Below are positions 1-8,651 of a DNA stretch of 64,000 nucleotides, one piece after another. Position 1 is the first letter of the stretch, and the number at the start of each line of letters is the position of its first letter. The stretch is from Kozakia baliensis. Lineage in GTDB: Bacteria; Pseudomonadota; Alphaproteobacteria; Acetobacterales; Acetobacteraceae. The notes beneath the pieces are model-generated. The model did no database searches, was not told the DNA's origin, and worked only from the letters and a program-made list of their open reading frames with translations. The stretch is from contig NZ_CP014674.1 in NCBI RefSeq assembly GCF_001787335.1, forward strand, positions 2,695,001 to 2,759,000, read 5' to 3'. The translations under genes were made by a program, and so were the position numbers.

Positions 1-226
1 CATGCTACTCGCTTTCGGCGTGCTCGATCCCCGCAATCGGGTAATCTACAACATCGCCGTTTTCCTAAACCGCGTTACCGAGCCGGTTCTCGCTCCCGTG
101 CGCAATATCCTGCCTCAGTTCGGCAACGTGGATTTCAGCCCGCTCGTCGTCCTGCTGTTGCTGCAATATGTACTGGTGCCCGCCATCACCCGGCTCTTCT
201 GGATGGCGCTAACCCATACCGCCTAA
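1..226 (+). CDS. YggT family membrane protein, 3' part
   Basis: The C-terminal 74 residues of a YggT-family integral membrane protein; the start lies before the window. The visible part begins at LLAFGVLDPRN, followed by VFLNRVTEPVLAPVRNILP and a second hydrophobic helix (LVVLLLLQYVLVPAI). This spacing of helix, conserved RVTEPxLxPxR and helix is typical of the family, which is usually about 90-100 residues, so only about 20 residues are missing. YggT proteins sit in the inner membrane and have no firmly assigned reaction. The first methionine visible is internal, not the true start. Confidence 0.85.
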   Translation, partial: MLLAFGVLDPRNRVIYNIAVFLNRVTEPVLAPVRNILPQFGNVDFSPLVVLLLLQYVLVPAITRLFWMALTHTA

Positions 227-250
227 CGATCCGGGGGGGCTTTCACTGAA

Positions 251-1393
251 TTATTCGAAAAGCCCCAGATCGACCATTTCCCCCATTCGCCGATAACCCG
301 CATCGCTCAAATGAAGATGATCGCCATGGTCATACTCAGGCTTTAAGCGCTGCGGATCAGTCGCGTCTCGAACGGCCGCATCGAAATCGATCACGGCATC
401 GAACGCGCTGCCTTCCCGAATCCAACGATTGACCTCTTCCCGCTTTTTCTCACCTTCCGGATTATAATATCCAGGCAGCATCGTATCCCGATACGGCGTC
501 AGCGTGCCGCCAAAGACGCGAATTCCATGCTCCTTGGCACGAATGATAATTTGCGTAATCCCCGCGATAATCTGGCGGGCCGATACTTCCTGCTCGCTCA
601 AGCCTGAACCGCCGGAATGGCCGATATCGTTGATCGACTCCAAAAACACCATGGCGCGAACATTCGGCACGGAGAGAACGTCGCGATCAAATCGCGCCAA
701 AGCCGCCGGACCATATTCTCCCTCCGGCAAGCCATGCAACACGCGGTTTCCGCTAATGCCGGCATTCACCACGCCGATCTTGCGTCCCGCACCTACCAAG
801 CGCTCCGCCAGCACATCGGGCCAACGGCGATCGGCATCTTGCGTGGTGCCGTATCCATCCGTGATCGAATCGCCAAGCGTCACCAAGCTGCTAGCCCCGG
901 CAATATCCGCCTCGATCCGACTAATGAAAAAACGCGCCGTCGATTGTTCCGGCGCAGGCAAAAACTCCCGCTTCGTCACATCGCCCGCTTTCGCCAGCCA
1001 AGCCGTCGCCTGCCCGAGCGGATGCGTGGCGCTTACCCCAGTTGCCCGCGCAATAAACAAATCGAGCGCAAGGGTCTGAAATGCGGCGAGTTCGATATCC
1101 ACCGGATCGCTCAATATCGCCACGCCCGGTTGCAGAACGACCGTTCGAAGTCCTGCAAAGGTCAGGGCACGCACGGTATCGGGCAATATGCCTCCGGGCT
1201 GACCGTTCGGCAGAGCAATATTTGCCGCACCGATTACAAGAGGCGATTCGCCAAGTTCGTTCGTCAGCCGAAAGCGCACACGGTCCGCCGCTAGCGATGT
1301 CCGCATATACTGACGAATCGTCGTATTCGCCACACTCGGACCGTTCGGAAAGGCCGGACTCGCGCCCCAAACACCAACCCAATTCTCAGCCAA
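251..1393 (-). CDS. SGNH/GDSL-family hydrolase
   Basis: A 380-residue SGNH hydrolase (esterase/lipase superfamily). The nucleophile block is GDSITDGYG near residue 172, the Gly/Asn blocks are NAGISGNR and ESINDIGH, and the C-terminal Asp-His pair is in DHLHLSDAGYRRMG. The start is TTG with a strong ribosome site (AAGGAG, 7 nt upstream). No signal peptide is visible, so it may be cytoplasmic, although many relatives are exported. It follows dgoD by 71 nt on the same strand and may be the last gene of the galactonate operon. The substrate is unknown; an ester or acylated sugar linked to galactonate use is only an inference. Confidence 0.85.
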   Translation of the reverse strand: MAENWVGVWGASPAFPNGPSVANTTIRQYMRTSLAADRVRFRLTNELGESPLVIGAANIALPNGQPGGILPDTVRALTFAGLRTVVLQPGVAILSDPVDIELAAFQTLALDLFIARATGVSATHPLGQATAWLAKAGDVTKREFLPAPEQSTARFFISRIEADIAGASSLVTLGDSITDGYGTTQDADRRWPDVLAERLVGAGRKIGVVNAGISGNRVLHGLPEGEYGPAALARFDRDVLSVPNVRAMVFLESINDIGHSGGSGLSEQEVSARQIIAGITQIIIRAKEHGIRVFGGTLTPYRDTMLPGYYNPEGEKKREEVNRWIREGSAFDAVIDFDAAVRDATDPQRLKPEYDHGDHLHLSDAGYRRMGEMVDLGLFE

Positions 1394-1464
1394 GTGCGCG
1401 CTCCTTCAAAAAACCTCCGAATCGGACAACCTGAAATGCCCAAGCGTCACATTAAACGACGCCT

Positions 1465-2613
1465 TCACCATTCCGCGACCGATCCGTCAGCATGTCGCCA
1501 AACAGGATTGCGCCAACGATGGCCTTCCAACGCTTTGGCAGCAACATATTCCTCGTCAATCTCGATTCCCAAACCCGGCCCATCGGGAATGGCCACATAT
1601 CCATCGACATAGGAAAAAACGCTTCGGTCCTGGATGTAATCCAGCAAATCGTTGCCCTGATTATAGTGAATGCCCAGGCTCTGTTCCTGAATGAAGGCAT
1701 TATAGGAAAGCGCATCCAACTGGAGGTTGGCCGCCAGAGCGATCGGGCCAAGCGGACAATGAAGCGCGATCGCGACATCGTACGCCTCGGCCATCGAGGC
1801 AATTTTACGCGTTTCGGTAATACCGCCGGAGTGGGAAGGATCGGGCTGCAAGATATCCACGCATCCCTGTTCGAGAATCCGTTTGAAATCCCACCGGGAA
1901 AACAACCGCTCGCCCAGCGCGATCGGCGTATTGCAGTGCTTGGTGATTTCGGGAAGCGCTTCGTAATTCTCGCTCAGAACCGGCTCTTCGATGAACATCA
2001 GATCGAACGCATCCAGCTCCTTCGCCAGAACCTTCGCCATCGGCTTGTGAACGCGCCCGTGGAAATCGACGCCGATTCCGATATACGGCCCGACCGCCTC
2101 ACGAATGGCCGCAACACGCGCAATCGCTTCATCCACTTTAAGATGGCTGTCGATCATCTGAAGCTCTTCGGTGCCATTCATCTTTATGGCCGTAAAACCC
2201 CGATCCACCACAGCCCGCGCCGCCGCCGCCGTATCCGCCGGACGATCGCCACCGATCCACGAATAAACGCGAATACGGTCACGGCACTTGCCACCCAGCA
2301 ACTGCCAAACCGGCACGCCGAACGCGCGACCCTTCAAATCCCATAGCGCCTGATCGATCCCTGCGATCGCGCTCATATGAATCGCACCGCCACGATAAAA
2401 TCCGGCGCGATACATGACGTTCCAATGATCTTCGATCAAAAACGGATCTTTGCCGATAAGATAATCCGACAATTCCGCGACCATAGCCGCCACAGTATCG
2501 GCGCGCCCTTCCACCACGGGTTCGCCCCAGCCGAAAACCCCCTCATCGGTCTCGATCTTCACGAAAAGCCAGCGTGGCGGCACCTGATAGGTTTTAAGAG
2601 CCGTAATCTTCAT
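1465..2613 (-). CDS. dgoD: D-galactonate dehydratase
   Basis: Enolase-superfamily dehydratase (382 residues, the usual length) that converts D-galactonate to 2-dehydro-3-deoxy-D-galactonate. The sequence opens [17 protein letters not shown]. The metal and catalytic motifs are present: DFHGRVH (Asp and His), IEEP (Glu), GERLFSRW (Glu), LHCPLGP (His) and QEQS (Glu). The ATG at 2613 was chosen because it matches the family N terminus; the frame stays open further upstream but overlaps dgoA. It follows dgoA by 10 nt. Together with dgoK and dgoA it forms the complete De Ley-Doudoroff branch that yields pyruvate and glyceraldehyde 3-phosphate. Confidence 0.95.
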   Translation of the reverse strand: MKITALKTYQVPPRWLFVKIETDEGVFGWGEPVVEGRADTVAAMVAELSDYLIGKDPFLIEDHWNVMYRAGFYRGGAIHMSAIAGIDQALWDLKGRAFGVPVWQLLGGKCRDRIRVYSWIGGDRPADTAAAARAVVDRGFTAIKMNGTEELQMIDSHLKVDEAIARVAAIREAVGPYIGIGVDFHGRVHKPMAKVLAKELDAFDLMFIEEPVLSENYEALPEITKHCNTPIALGERLFSRWDFKRILEQGCVDILQPDPSHSGGITETRKIASMAEAYDVAIALHCPLGPIALAANLQLDALSYNAFIQEQSLGIHYNQGNDLLDYIQDRSVFSYVDGYVAIPDGPGLGIEIDEEYVAAKALEGHRWRNPVWRHADGSVAEW

Positions 2614-2623
2614 CCGATGATCC

Positions 2624-3247
2624 TCATCCTCTCCGCAAAGCCGAGACAAACCGGCGCGCATTCTCTCCAACGGTGCGCGCGGTATCGCCTTTGCGGTATA
2701 GGGCCGAGCCCAGACCAAACCCCGCCGCGCCTGCTTCGAGCCATGGCATCATATTGTCCGGCGTAATCCCACCGACCGGCAGGAAGCGCACATCCTTGGG
2801 GAAAACACTCCGCCATGCCTTCAGCACGGCTGGCCCCAACTGCTCGGAAGGAAACAGCTTGAGCGCATCCGCCCCCGCCCCTAGCGCCGCGAAACCTTCG
2901 GTCGGCGTCGCTACGCCCGGCGTGCAGATCATGCCTCGTGCTTTGGCCGCAGCCACGATACGCACATCGCCATGCGGCATCACGATCAACCGCCCACCGG
3001 CCCTGCCCACTTCCTCAACCGCCTCGACGCTCAAAACAGTTCCCGCGCCGATCATGGCTTGATCGCCGAAACGCTTTTGCAACGCCTTGATGCTTTCCAA
3101 CGGCGAGGGAGAGTTCATCGGCACCTCGATTGCGCGAAATCCAGCACCAATCAATTCTTCTCCGATTTCCAACACTTCATCCGGTCGAACCCCGCGCAAA
3201 ATCGCAATGAGCGGACATTCAGCGAAAACCGATTCAAACTTCTTCAT
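2624..3247 (-). CDS. dgoA: 2-dehydro-3-deoxy-6-phosphogalactonate aldolase
   Basis: Class I KDPG/KDPGal aldolase of 207 residues. It splits 2-dehydro-3-deoxy-6-phosphogalactonate to pyruvate and glyceraldehyde 3-phosphate. Visible features are the N-terminal [20 protein letters not shown], and the Schiff-base lysine in [11 protein letters not shown], followed by [10 protein letters not shown] for phosphate binding. Association with dgoK and dgoD points to the galactonate rather than the gluconate substrate. Its ATG overlaps the dgoK stop by 4 nt (ATGA), so translation is probably coupled. Confidence 0.93.
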   Translation of the reverse strand: MKKFESVFAECPLIAILRGVRPDEVLEIGEELIGAGFRAIEVPMNSPSPLESIKALQKRFGDQAMIGAGTVLSVEAVEEVGRAGGRLIVMPHGDVRIVAAAKARGMICTPGVATPTEGFAALGAGADALKLFPSEQLGPAVLKAWRSVFPKDVRFLPVGGITPDNMMPWLEAGAAGFGLGSALYRKGDTARTVGENARRFVSALRRG

Positions 3248-4164
3248 TCTGTATCGCTTTCGATAAGCTTCGCCGCACGAGCCAGATGGAAAAGCCCTGT
3301 ATCGGCGGTATTTCCCAAGAGTTCAGGAACCGGATCGCCCAAAATCTCAAAAGCCTTGGCGTAACGCCGGCAAAGCTGTGCCTCTCCAAGAAGAACAGCC
3401 TTGTCGTCGGTCTGGTCCCCCAAAAGCGCCAACCCGCACCGCACTTCGTCCCCAAGCAATAGCCCCGAAAGATAATCGCGCACGCCTTCGGGCTTGATCC
3501 TTCCGGCAAGCATTAGGCTTCGCGCCGAGAAAAGATGCGCGCTCAATCCCGTCTCCCCCTCGCGCGAAGTCCGCACGCCAAGGCGAAACGCTTCTTCGTC
3601 ATGCACGGATGGAATTGTCGAGCCGCGCCCCAAAATGCTGTGATGCATCAGAAGGGAAAATAACTCGCCCGTCATGAAGGTGCGGAAGGAAACGACGCGG
3701 TTTTTAGAGATGCGCGCCCATTTGCAATGCGTTCCGGGCAAAATTATCAAGGAAGCATCCGCCAGATCGGAACGCCTCACTAAAGCGCCGATAATCTGCG
3801 TTTCTTCGCCCCGCATCACATCCGGTAATTTCTCCGTAAGGCGCAGCCCCGGCACGATGGATATGTCCGGCGCGCGATCCAACGCACTATCGAATGCCTC
3901 CATCGAAACCGGGCAATCGAGATACGGAACCTGCCGCCACCCATTCAGGCTGCCGACCATCCCGCAGGCCAAAATCGGCACTGCGGGCCAGCCATCCGTG
4001 ATCTGCTTCAAAGCGGCCGGAAAACCACCCTCAGGCAGATGCAAGATCCCATGCCCGTTCGTACGGGCAACCAGAACATGCCCCTCGGAATCGAACAACC
4101 ATCCACGCAACGAGGATGTGCCCCAATCCAGCCCGATAAAGACGCCCTTCTCAATCCGCGACAT
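3244..4164 (-). CDS. dgoK: 2-dehydro-3-deoxygalactonokinase
   Basis: 306-residue sugar-acid kinase of the DgoK family (actin/hexokinase fold). It phosphorylates 2-dehydro-3-deoxygalactonate at C6 with ATP, supplying the substrate of DgoA. The phosphate-1 motif is FIGLDWGTSSLRGWLF at the N terminus, and LPGTHCKWARI is the conserved central block of the family. It overlaps the regulator upstream by 14 nt and dgoA downstream by 4 nt, so regulator, kinase and aldolase lie on one transcript. Confidence 0.92.
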   Translation of the reverse strand: MSRIEKGVFIGLDWGTSSLRGWLFDSEGHVLVARTNGHGILHLPEGGFPAALKQITDGWPAVPILACGMVGSLNGWRQVPYLDCPVSMEAFDSALDRAPDISIVPGLRLTEKLPDVMRGEETQIIGALVRRSDLADASLIILPGTHCKWARISKNRVVSFRTFMTGELFSLLMHHSILGRGSTIPSVHDEEAFRLGVRTSREGETGLSAHLFSARSLMLAGRIKPEGVRDYLSGLLLGDEVRCGLALLGDQTDDKAVLLGEAQLCRRYAKAFEILGDPVPELLGNTADTGLFHLARAAKLIESDTE

Positions 4165-4927
4165 CGCTCATCATCCGCCAGCCGAGTTGTTCAGAAATCT
4201 GTCGCGCCGTCTGACGCACGACGGAAGCCAGCGTCTCCATGCGCGATACCGGCAGATAAGGAGAAGCACTCGCGACACTGATCGCCGCAACAATGCTGCC
4301 CATCGCGTCACGCACAGGCGCCGCGACGCAATGAATACCGATCTCATTATCTTCGAGATCGAAAACGCAGCCCGTGGATTGATAAACGCGCATACGCTCC
4401 AGCCAGCTCTCCATGCCGTCCAACGTGTCGCGATAATTGATCCGATACAGGCGGACCCACTCCGCCTCGCCATCGTCCAAAAGCAAAGCCCGCCCGATCC
4501 CGGTGCGCGCTAGCGGCATCTGCTGCCCGATGCGCGAACGCATCTCCAACCCACGCCGGCCTTCGGATTTATGCAGATAGATGACCTGATCGCCCGAGCG
4601 TATCCCCAGATGCACGGTGTCGCGCGTCGCTTCGCTTAGCTTTTTGAGGAAAGGCAGGCCGATATCCGTCAAAGGCAGCGAAACCTGAGCTTGCACCGCT
4701 AAACGCCCCAGCTGCTCGCCCAGAGCATAGCGATTATTGGCTTCCTGCCTGAGCCACCCTTGGCGCAACAAGGCCGCCGTCAGGCGCTGCGTGGTGCTGC
4801 GTGTGCACCCGATTTCGCGCGCCAAATCCGAAAGCGTTTCGATCCCGGCACTGACCGCCGTGACGATCGATAAGCCACGCCCCAGCGTCTGAGTTCCCTG
4901 CGGCCATTGATTGTCAGAATAAGCCAT
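4151..4927 (-). CDS. IclR-family regulator of the galactonate operon
   Basis: 258 residues with an N-terminal winged helix (LSDLAREIGCTRSTTQRLTA, about residues 32-51) and a C-terminal IclR effector domain (about 85-255). The ATG is preceded closely by GGAGGG. It is the first gene of the leftward dgo cluster and overlaps dgoK by 14 nt. In Enterobacteria the galactonate regulator DgoR is GntR-type, so this is a different family in the same role. It probably responds to galactonate or a pathway intermediate and controls its own operon; a candidate operator lies about 60 nt upstream. Confidence 0.85.
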   Translation of the reverse strand: MAYSDNQWPQGTQTLGRGLSIVTAVSAGIETLSDLAREIGCTRSTTQRLTAALLRQGWLRQEANNRYALGEQLGRLAVQAQVSLPLTDIGLPFLKKLSEATRDTVHLGIRSGDQVIYLHKSEGRRGLEMRSRIGQQMPLARTGIGRALLLDDGEAEWVRLYRINYRDTLDGMESWLERMRVYQSTGCVFDLEDNEIGIHCVAAPVRDAMGSIVAAISVASASPYLPVSRMETLASVVRQTARQISEQLGWRMMSDVAD

Positions 4928-4987
4928 TTCCCTCCACCCCGTTCTCTTGTGAAACCACGCTAAGCAGAGGAGTTCTGACGCTCAATA

Positions 4988-5005
4988 TGTGGAATTTAAC
5001 CCACA
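4988..5005. promoter_or_regulatory. Candidate operator for the IclR-type regulator
   Basis: Inverted repeat TGTGG-AATTTAAC-CCACA, 61 nt before the ATG of the IclR gene. The heptamer CAATATG overlaps each arm as a direct repeat (4983-4989 and 5004-5010, a 21-nt period), and ACGCT/AGCGT flank the site at 4978 and 5015. IclR-family proteins usually bind imperfect palindromes upstream of their own operon. Assignment to this regulator is inferred from position only. Confidence 0.5.
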
Positions 5006-5077
5006 ATATGAGTTAGCGTTTTATTTCAGCTTATTAAGAAAAGTAAGATTTCAAACAATTTCAAATTCACACGATTG

Positions 5078-5869
5078 TCATTGCCGAACATCGGCCACTT
5101 CGGAAACAGGACACTCTATTTCAAATAAAGAAGGCCAGTTTTTTCCCGTCACGAACAAACGATTTCCCACCGAATCGTAAGCGATCCCATTCGCCACCGA
5201 ATCCGGATCGCTCAACCCGACGCGACGCGTAAGTTCAGTAATATCGATCCACCCTTTTACTTTTCCTGTATTCGGATCGATTCGCGCAATTTCACTCGTC
5301 ATCCAAATATTCGCCAGGATTTCTCCATGCACGTATTCAAGTTCGTTCAAATTACGAACCGGTGCATCATCCGCCGTTACGAGCAAGCGACGAACGACAT
5401 GAAAATCGCCCGGATCGAGAAAGCGCAAATAAGGCGTGCCATCAGAAAGGATGAGATGCTTCCCATCCTGCGTCAGCGCCCAACCCTCGCCTGTATAATG
5501 CAACGTGCTAAGGCGTTTCAGGTCCGACAGATTCCAGCGGAATCCGATCTGACTTCGCCATGTGACACTTAACAGTTGGTCGCCCCAATCGACGATTCCT
5601 TCGCCGAACAGATCCGAAGGCAGAGCCACGCTACGAATCACCTTGCCGGTGCTTACATCTTCCTGACGGATAAAGGAGCGGTTTTCGAAACCGGTGCTCT
5701 CGTAAAGCATCCCATCATGAAACAGCAGTCCTTCAGTGAAGGCATGCGTATCATGCGGATAAACATGCACAATCCGCGGATGCGCCACCGGCAGAATATT
5801 AGCCGCGCAAGCAGGGTTGGACACGTAAAAAGGAAGCAAACCCAAAAGACCACATAGTATTTTCTTCAT
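5078..5869 (-). CDS. Secreted glutaminyl-peptide cyclotransferase
   Basis: 263-residue glutamine cyclotransferase of the plant/bacterial beta-propeller type, which forms N-terminal pyroglutamate. Family blocks are YPHDTHAFTEGLLFHDGMLYESTG, FGEGIVDWGDQLLSVTW, LNELEYVHGEILANIW and NGIAYD near the end. The ATG at 5869 gives a clean signal peptide (MKKILCGLLGLLPFYVSNPACA), so the product is periplasmic. A TTG 45 nt upstream would add a charged tail in front of the signal and is less likely. It stands alone, divergent from the transporter to the right. Confidence 0.88.
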   Translation of the reverse strand: MKKILCGLLGLLPFYVSNPACAANILPVAHPRIVHVYPHDTHAFTEGLLFHDGMLYESTGFENRSFIRQEDVSTGKVIRSVALPSDLFGEGIVDWGDQLLSVTWRSQIGFRWNLSDLKRLSTLHYTGEGWALTQDGKHLILSDGTPYLRFLDPGDFHVVRRLLVTADDAPVRNLNELEYVHGEILANIWMTSEIARIDPNTGKVKGWIDITELTRRVGLSDPDSVANGIAYDSVGNRLFVTGKNWPSLFEIECPVSEVADVRQ

Positions 5870-6247
5870 CACACACCGCGGAACGCCACGCTTCCACTTA
5901 TCGATCTTCTTCAATGTTCACTCACCGTCTTTGGGCCACATCATCCTAGTTAGCTTCTATCCACGCTTGGGATATTTCACACCTTGTTGTGCATATAGAA
6001 ACAAAATCAGGAATGTTATTGGCGTTTTTGTGATCTCATCTGTTTCGTCGTTCTGCTAGACATGATGAAAGCTTAATGTTTTCAATCGCTAACCCACTAT
6101 TTGTCAGCTCATAAAGTAGGACGATCCTACATATTGAGCATCCCATCGCAAGGATGTGTCTGTCTCTTTGCGATAATGTCATTTTACGTCAGCGGCACTG
6201 CTTTTTCGAAAATCCCATCGAAACCCGTCATTATCCGGGAGCCTCGC
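5870..6247. other. Intergenic region between divergent genes
   Basis: 378 nt, AT-richer than its neighbours, separating the leftward glutaminyl cyclase from the rightward transporter. It must carry promoters for both. The transporter frame stays open back to a TTG at 6101 but has no ribosome site there. I see no RNA gene or clear hairpin. Confidence 0.5.
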
Positions 6248-7699
6248 ATGGCCGCTAAATCAACCATTTCATGCCAAGACGTGCCGCCGATTCAGTGGCG
6301 CTCTCCTCTTTCGACAAGTTCTGACACCGTTTCCGCCTCCGCTACATCGGCGGATGAAACGGTGGAAATCGATCCCGCCACGCTCCGACGCGCGGCATGG
6401 ACCTGCTCTTTCGGCAGCGCCCTGGAATATTACGATTTCGCGCTCTACAGCCTCGCCTCGGCATTGGTGTTCGGGCCTCTTTTCTTCCCTTCCCATATTC
6501 CCGGCATGGGACTCATCGCGAGTTTCGGCACTTATTTTCTAGGATTCGCCGCCCGCCCCTTCGGTGGCATCCTGTTCGGTGCGCTTGGCGATAAATGGGG
6601 CCGAAAATCCGTGCTGCTCATCACCGTCACGCTGATGGGCGTGGCCAGCACCGGCATCGGCCTTCTCCCGACATTCCAGACAATCGGCTATTGGGCGCCT
6701 GCTTTATTAATCCTCATGCGCATTCTTCAAGGTCTCGGCGCCGGCGCGGAACAGGCCGGCGCTGCCGTCATGATGACGGAATACGCCCCGCGCGGCCGGC
6801 GCGGTTTCTTCGCGTCCCTGCCGTTTCTCGGCATACAAGTCGGGACGATCATCGCGGCCCTCGTTTATTTCGCCCTGCTGTTCGGTATCGATGACGTCAC
6901 CAGCGGTTGGCTCTGGCGGGTGCCGTTCCTCCTGAGTTCCGTCATTCTGGTGGTCGCACTCTATATGCGCGCCACGCTCAAGGAATCGCCCGCCTTCGCG
7001 AAAATGCGCGAGGCTTCGGAGGAAGTGCAGGAACATCTCGGGCTGCGCGCACTACTCCGCCAGTCTTGGAAAACCATCCTTGTCGGCATGGGGCTGCGCG
7101 CAGCGGAAAACGGCGGCTCCTCCATTTACCAAGTGCTTGCCCTCAGTTTCGTCGTGCACACCATGGGCATGCGCCCCTTAGTGGGCACCATCGCGCTGAT
7201 TTCCGCCGCCATCATCGGCGCTTTCACGGTCCCGATCGCAGGCCTGCTTTCCGATCGTTTCGGTCGAGTAAAAATCTACCGCGCCTTCGCCATCGTCACC
7301 GCCGTCACCGCCTTCCCAGTCTGGTACGCTTTCAGCACCGGCAATACGATCTGCGTGGTCATCGCACTCACGGTCGCGCTCGGCATCGGAATCTGGGGCA
7401 TGTTCGGCACGCAGGCGGCGTTGCTGCCGGAAATGTTCGGCGCACATCACCGTTATGTCGCCGTCTCCCTCACGCGTGAAACATCCGCCGTTATTTCCGG
7501 CGGGTTGACGCCGCTCTTCGGCTCGTTCGGCATCGCCGCTATCTCGCATTTCCATCTGCATGATGCCCATCCCGGACAGAGCGCCTGGTGGGTCTTGGCA
7601 ATTTACGTCATCCTTCTTTCCTTGACGACCATCATCGCCACCTTCTTCCTGCCCGAGCCACGCAACCGCGACCTGCTCAACCCCAAAGACATTTTGTAA
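6248..7699 (+). CDS. MFS transporter, metabolite:H+ symporter (MHS) type
   Basis: 483-residue permease with about 12 membrane segments. The segment GSALEYYDFALYSLAS is the MHS signature (as in ShiA, KgtP, ProP), followed by the MFS loop GALGDKWGRKSVLL and LLSDRFGRVKIYR in the second half. The ATG at 6248 is chosen because of the GGGAG ribosome site just upstream and a usual-length N-terminal tail of about 50 residues. Two catabolic genes follow in the same direction (hydratase 16 nt later, dehydrogenase 153 nt after that), suggesting uptake of an organic or keto-acid that they process. The substrate is not identifiable. Confidence 0.87.
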   Translation: MAAKSTISCQDVPPIQWRSPLSTSSDTVSASATSADETVEIDPATLRRAAWTCSFGSALEYYDFALYSLASALVFGPLFFPSHIPGMGLIASFGTYFLGFAARPFGGILFGALGDKWGRKSVLLITVTLMGVASTGIGLLPTFQTIGYWAPALLILMRILQGLGAGAEQAGAAVMMTEYAPRGRRGFFASLPFLGIQVGTIIAALVYFALLFGIDDVTSGWLWRVPFLLSSVILVVALYMRATLKESPAFAKMREASEEVQEHLGLRALLRQSWKTILVGMGLRAAENGGSSIYQVLALSFVVHTMGMRPLVGTIALISAAIIGAFTVPIAGLLSDRFGRVKIYRAFAIVTAVTAFPVWYAFSTGNTICVVIALTVALGIGIWGMFGTQAALLPEMFGAHHRYVAVSLTRETSAVISGGLTPLFGSFGIAAISHFHLHDAHPGQSAWWVLAIYVILLSLTTIIATFFLPEPRNRDLLNPKDIL

Positions 7700-7715
7700 G
7701 GAGACGCCACGACCT

Positions 7716-8498
7716 ATGTCCGACATTACGAACGCGCAGGCTCTCGCCGACATCTTCCTTCAAGCTCGCCACGATAAAACCGCGCTTGAGACCATCCCGC
7801 CTTTCCTCGTCCCCACGCATGAAGATCAAGCCTACAGAACACAGGATCTCGTCGCGCGCGCCCTAACGCCCGAACTTGGGCCGGTGCTTGGTTGGAAAGT
7901 CGGCGCCGCGACGCCAGAAGCCGAGCCGTTCGGCGCGCCCATTCATCGCAACACGATTTTCACCGATAAGAGCGTCATCCCCGCCGATCTCTGCCACGTG
8001 TTCGGCGCGGAAGCCGAAATCGCCTATCGCTTCGGGCAGGATCTCCCCGCACGCGACGCAGCTTGGACGCAGGACGAGGTTTTCGCGGCCATCGCCACGA
8101 TCCATCCAGCCATCGAAATCGTCGATACGCGCTTCGCAAAGTTCGGCAGCCAAGATCGGCTGACCCATCTCGCCGACCAGGGTAATCATGGCACGATGGT
8201 CATCGGCGAAGGCTTGCCGAACTGGCGCGATTTCACCCCAACGTCTCTCCCCATGACCATGACGATCAATGGCGAAATCGCTTACCAAAAACGCGGCGGC
8301 AATTCGGCAGGCGATCCACTACGTTTATTGGTCTGGCTGGCCAATCATGCTTCCCGCCATGGTTATGGCATCGCCAAAGGCACGACGATCATCACCGGCT
8401 CGACCATGGGATCGCACTTCGTCGAACCAGGCGCAAAAATCCGCGTCGAATTCGAAGGTTTGCCCAGCGTGGAAACGTCCATTTCCACCGTGAAATAA
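7716..8498 (+). CDS. FAH-family hydratase/decarboxylase (2-keto-4-pentenoate hydratase-like)
   Basis: 260 residues of the fumarylacetoacetate hydrolase superfamily, MhpD/DmpE-like. Visible core blocks are GWKVGAATPEAEPFG, a metal-binding GAEAEIAYRFG (Glu-x-Glu), PAIEIVDTRF and GTTIITGSTMG near the C terminus. Enzymes of this subgroup hydrate 2-oxopent-4-enoate or decarboxylate related 2-keto-diacids. No ring-cleavage genes are nearby, so a sugar-acid-derived 2-keto acid is at least as likely as an aromatic intermediate. Ribosome site AAGGAG lies 12 nt before the ATG. Confidence 0.8.
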   Translation: MSDITNAQALADIFLQARHDKTALETIPPFLVPTHEDQAYRTQDLVARALTPELGPVLGWKVGAATPEAEPFGAPIHRNTIFTDKSVIPADLCHVFGAEAEIAYRFGQDLPARDAAWTQDEVFAAIATIHPAIEIVDTRFAKFGSQDRLTHLADQGNHGTMVIGEGLPNWRDFTPTSLPMTMTINGEIAYQKRGGNSAGDPLRLLVWLANHASRHGYGIAKGTTIITGSTMGSHFVEPGAKIRVEFEGLPSVETSISTVK

Positions 8499-8651
8499 CC
8501 CTCGCCTTGGCTCTTCTCCGTGCATGAACGGCATCAGGCTCACCCTTTTTGCCGTCTTCCACCTTGCCTCTTCCTGGGCGCGGTCACGTTGAAATGAAAA
8601 CCGCAATCCTTTTTTGCCCCTTATTCTGTCAGCGCAATATGAGGAGTTCCA

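Noticed and set aside
6101-6247. Upstream extension of the MHS transporter from TTG 6101
   Set aside because: No ribosome site at 6101, unusual composition, and a strong GGGAG before the ATG at 6248.
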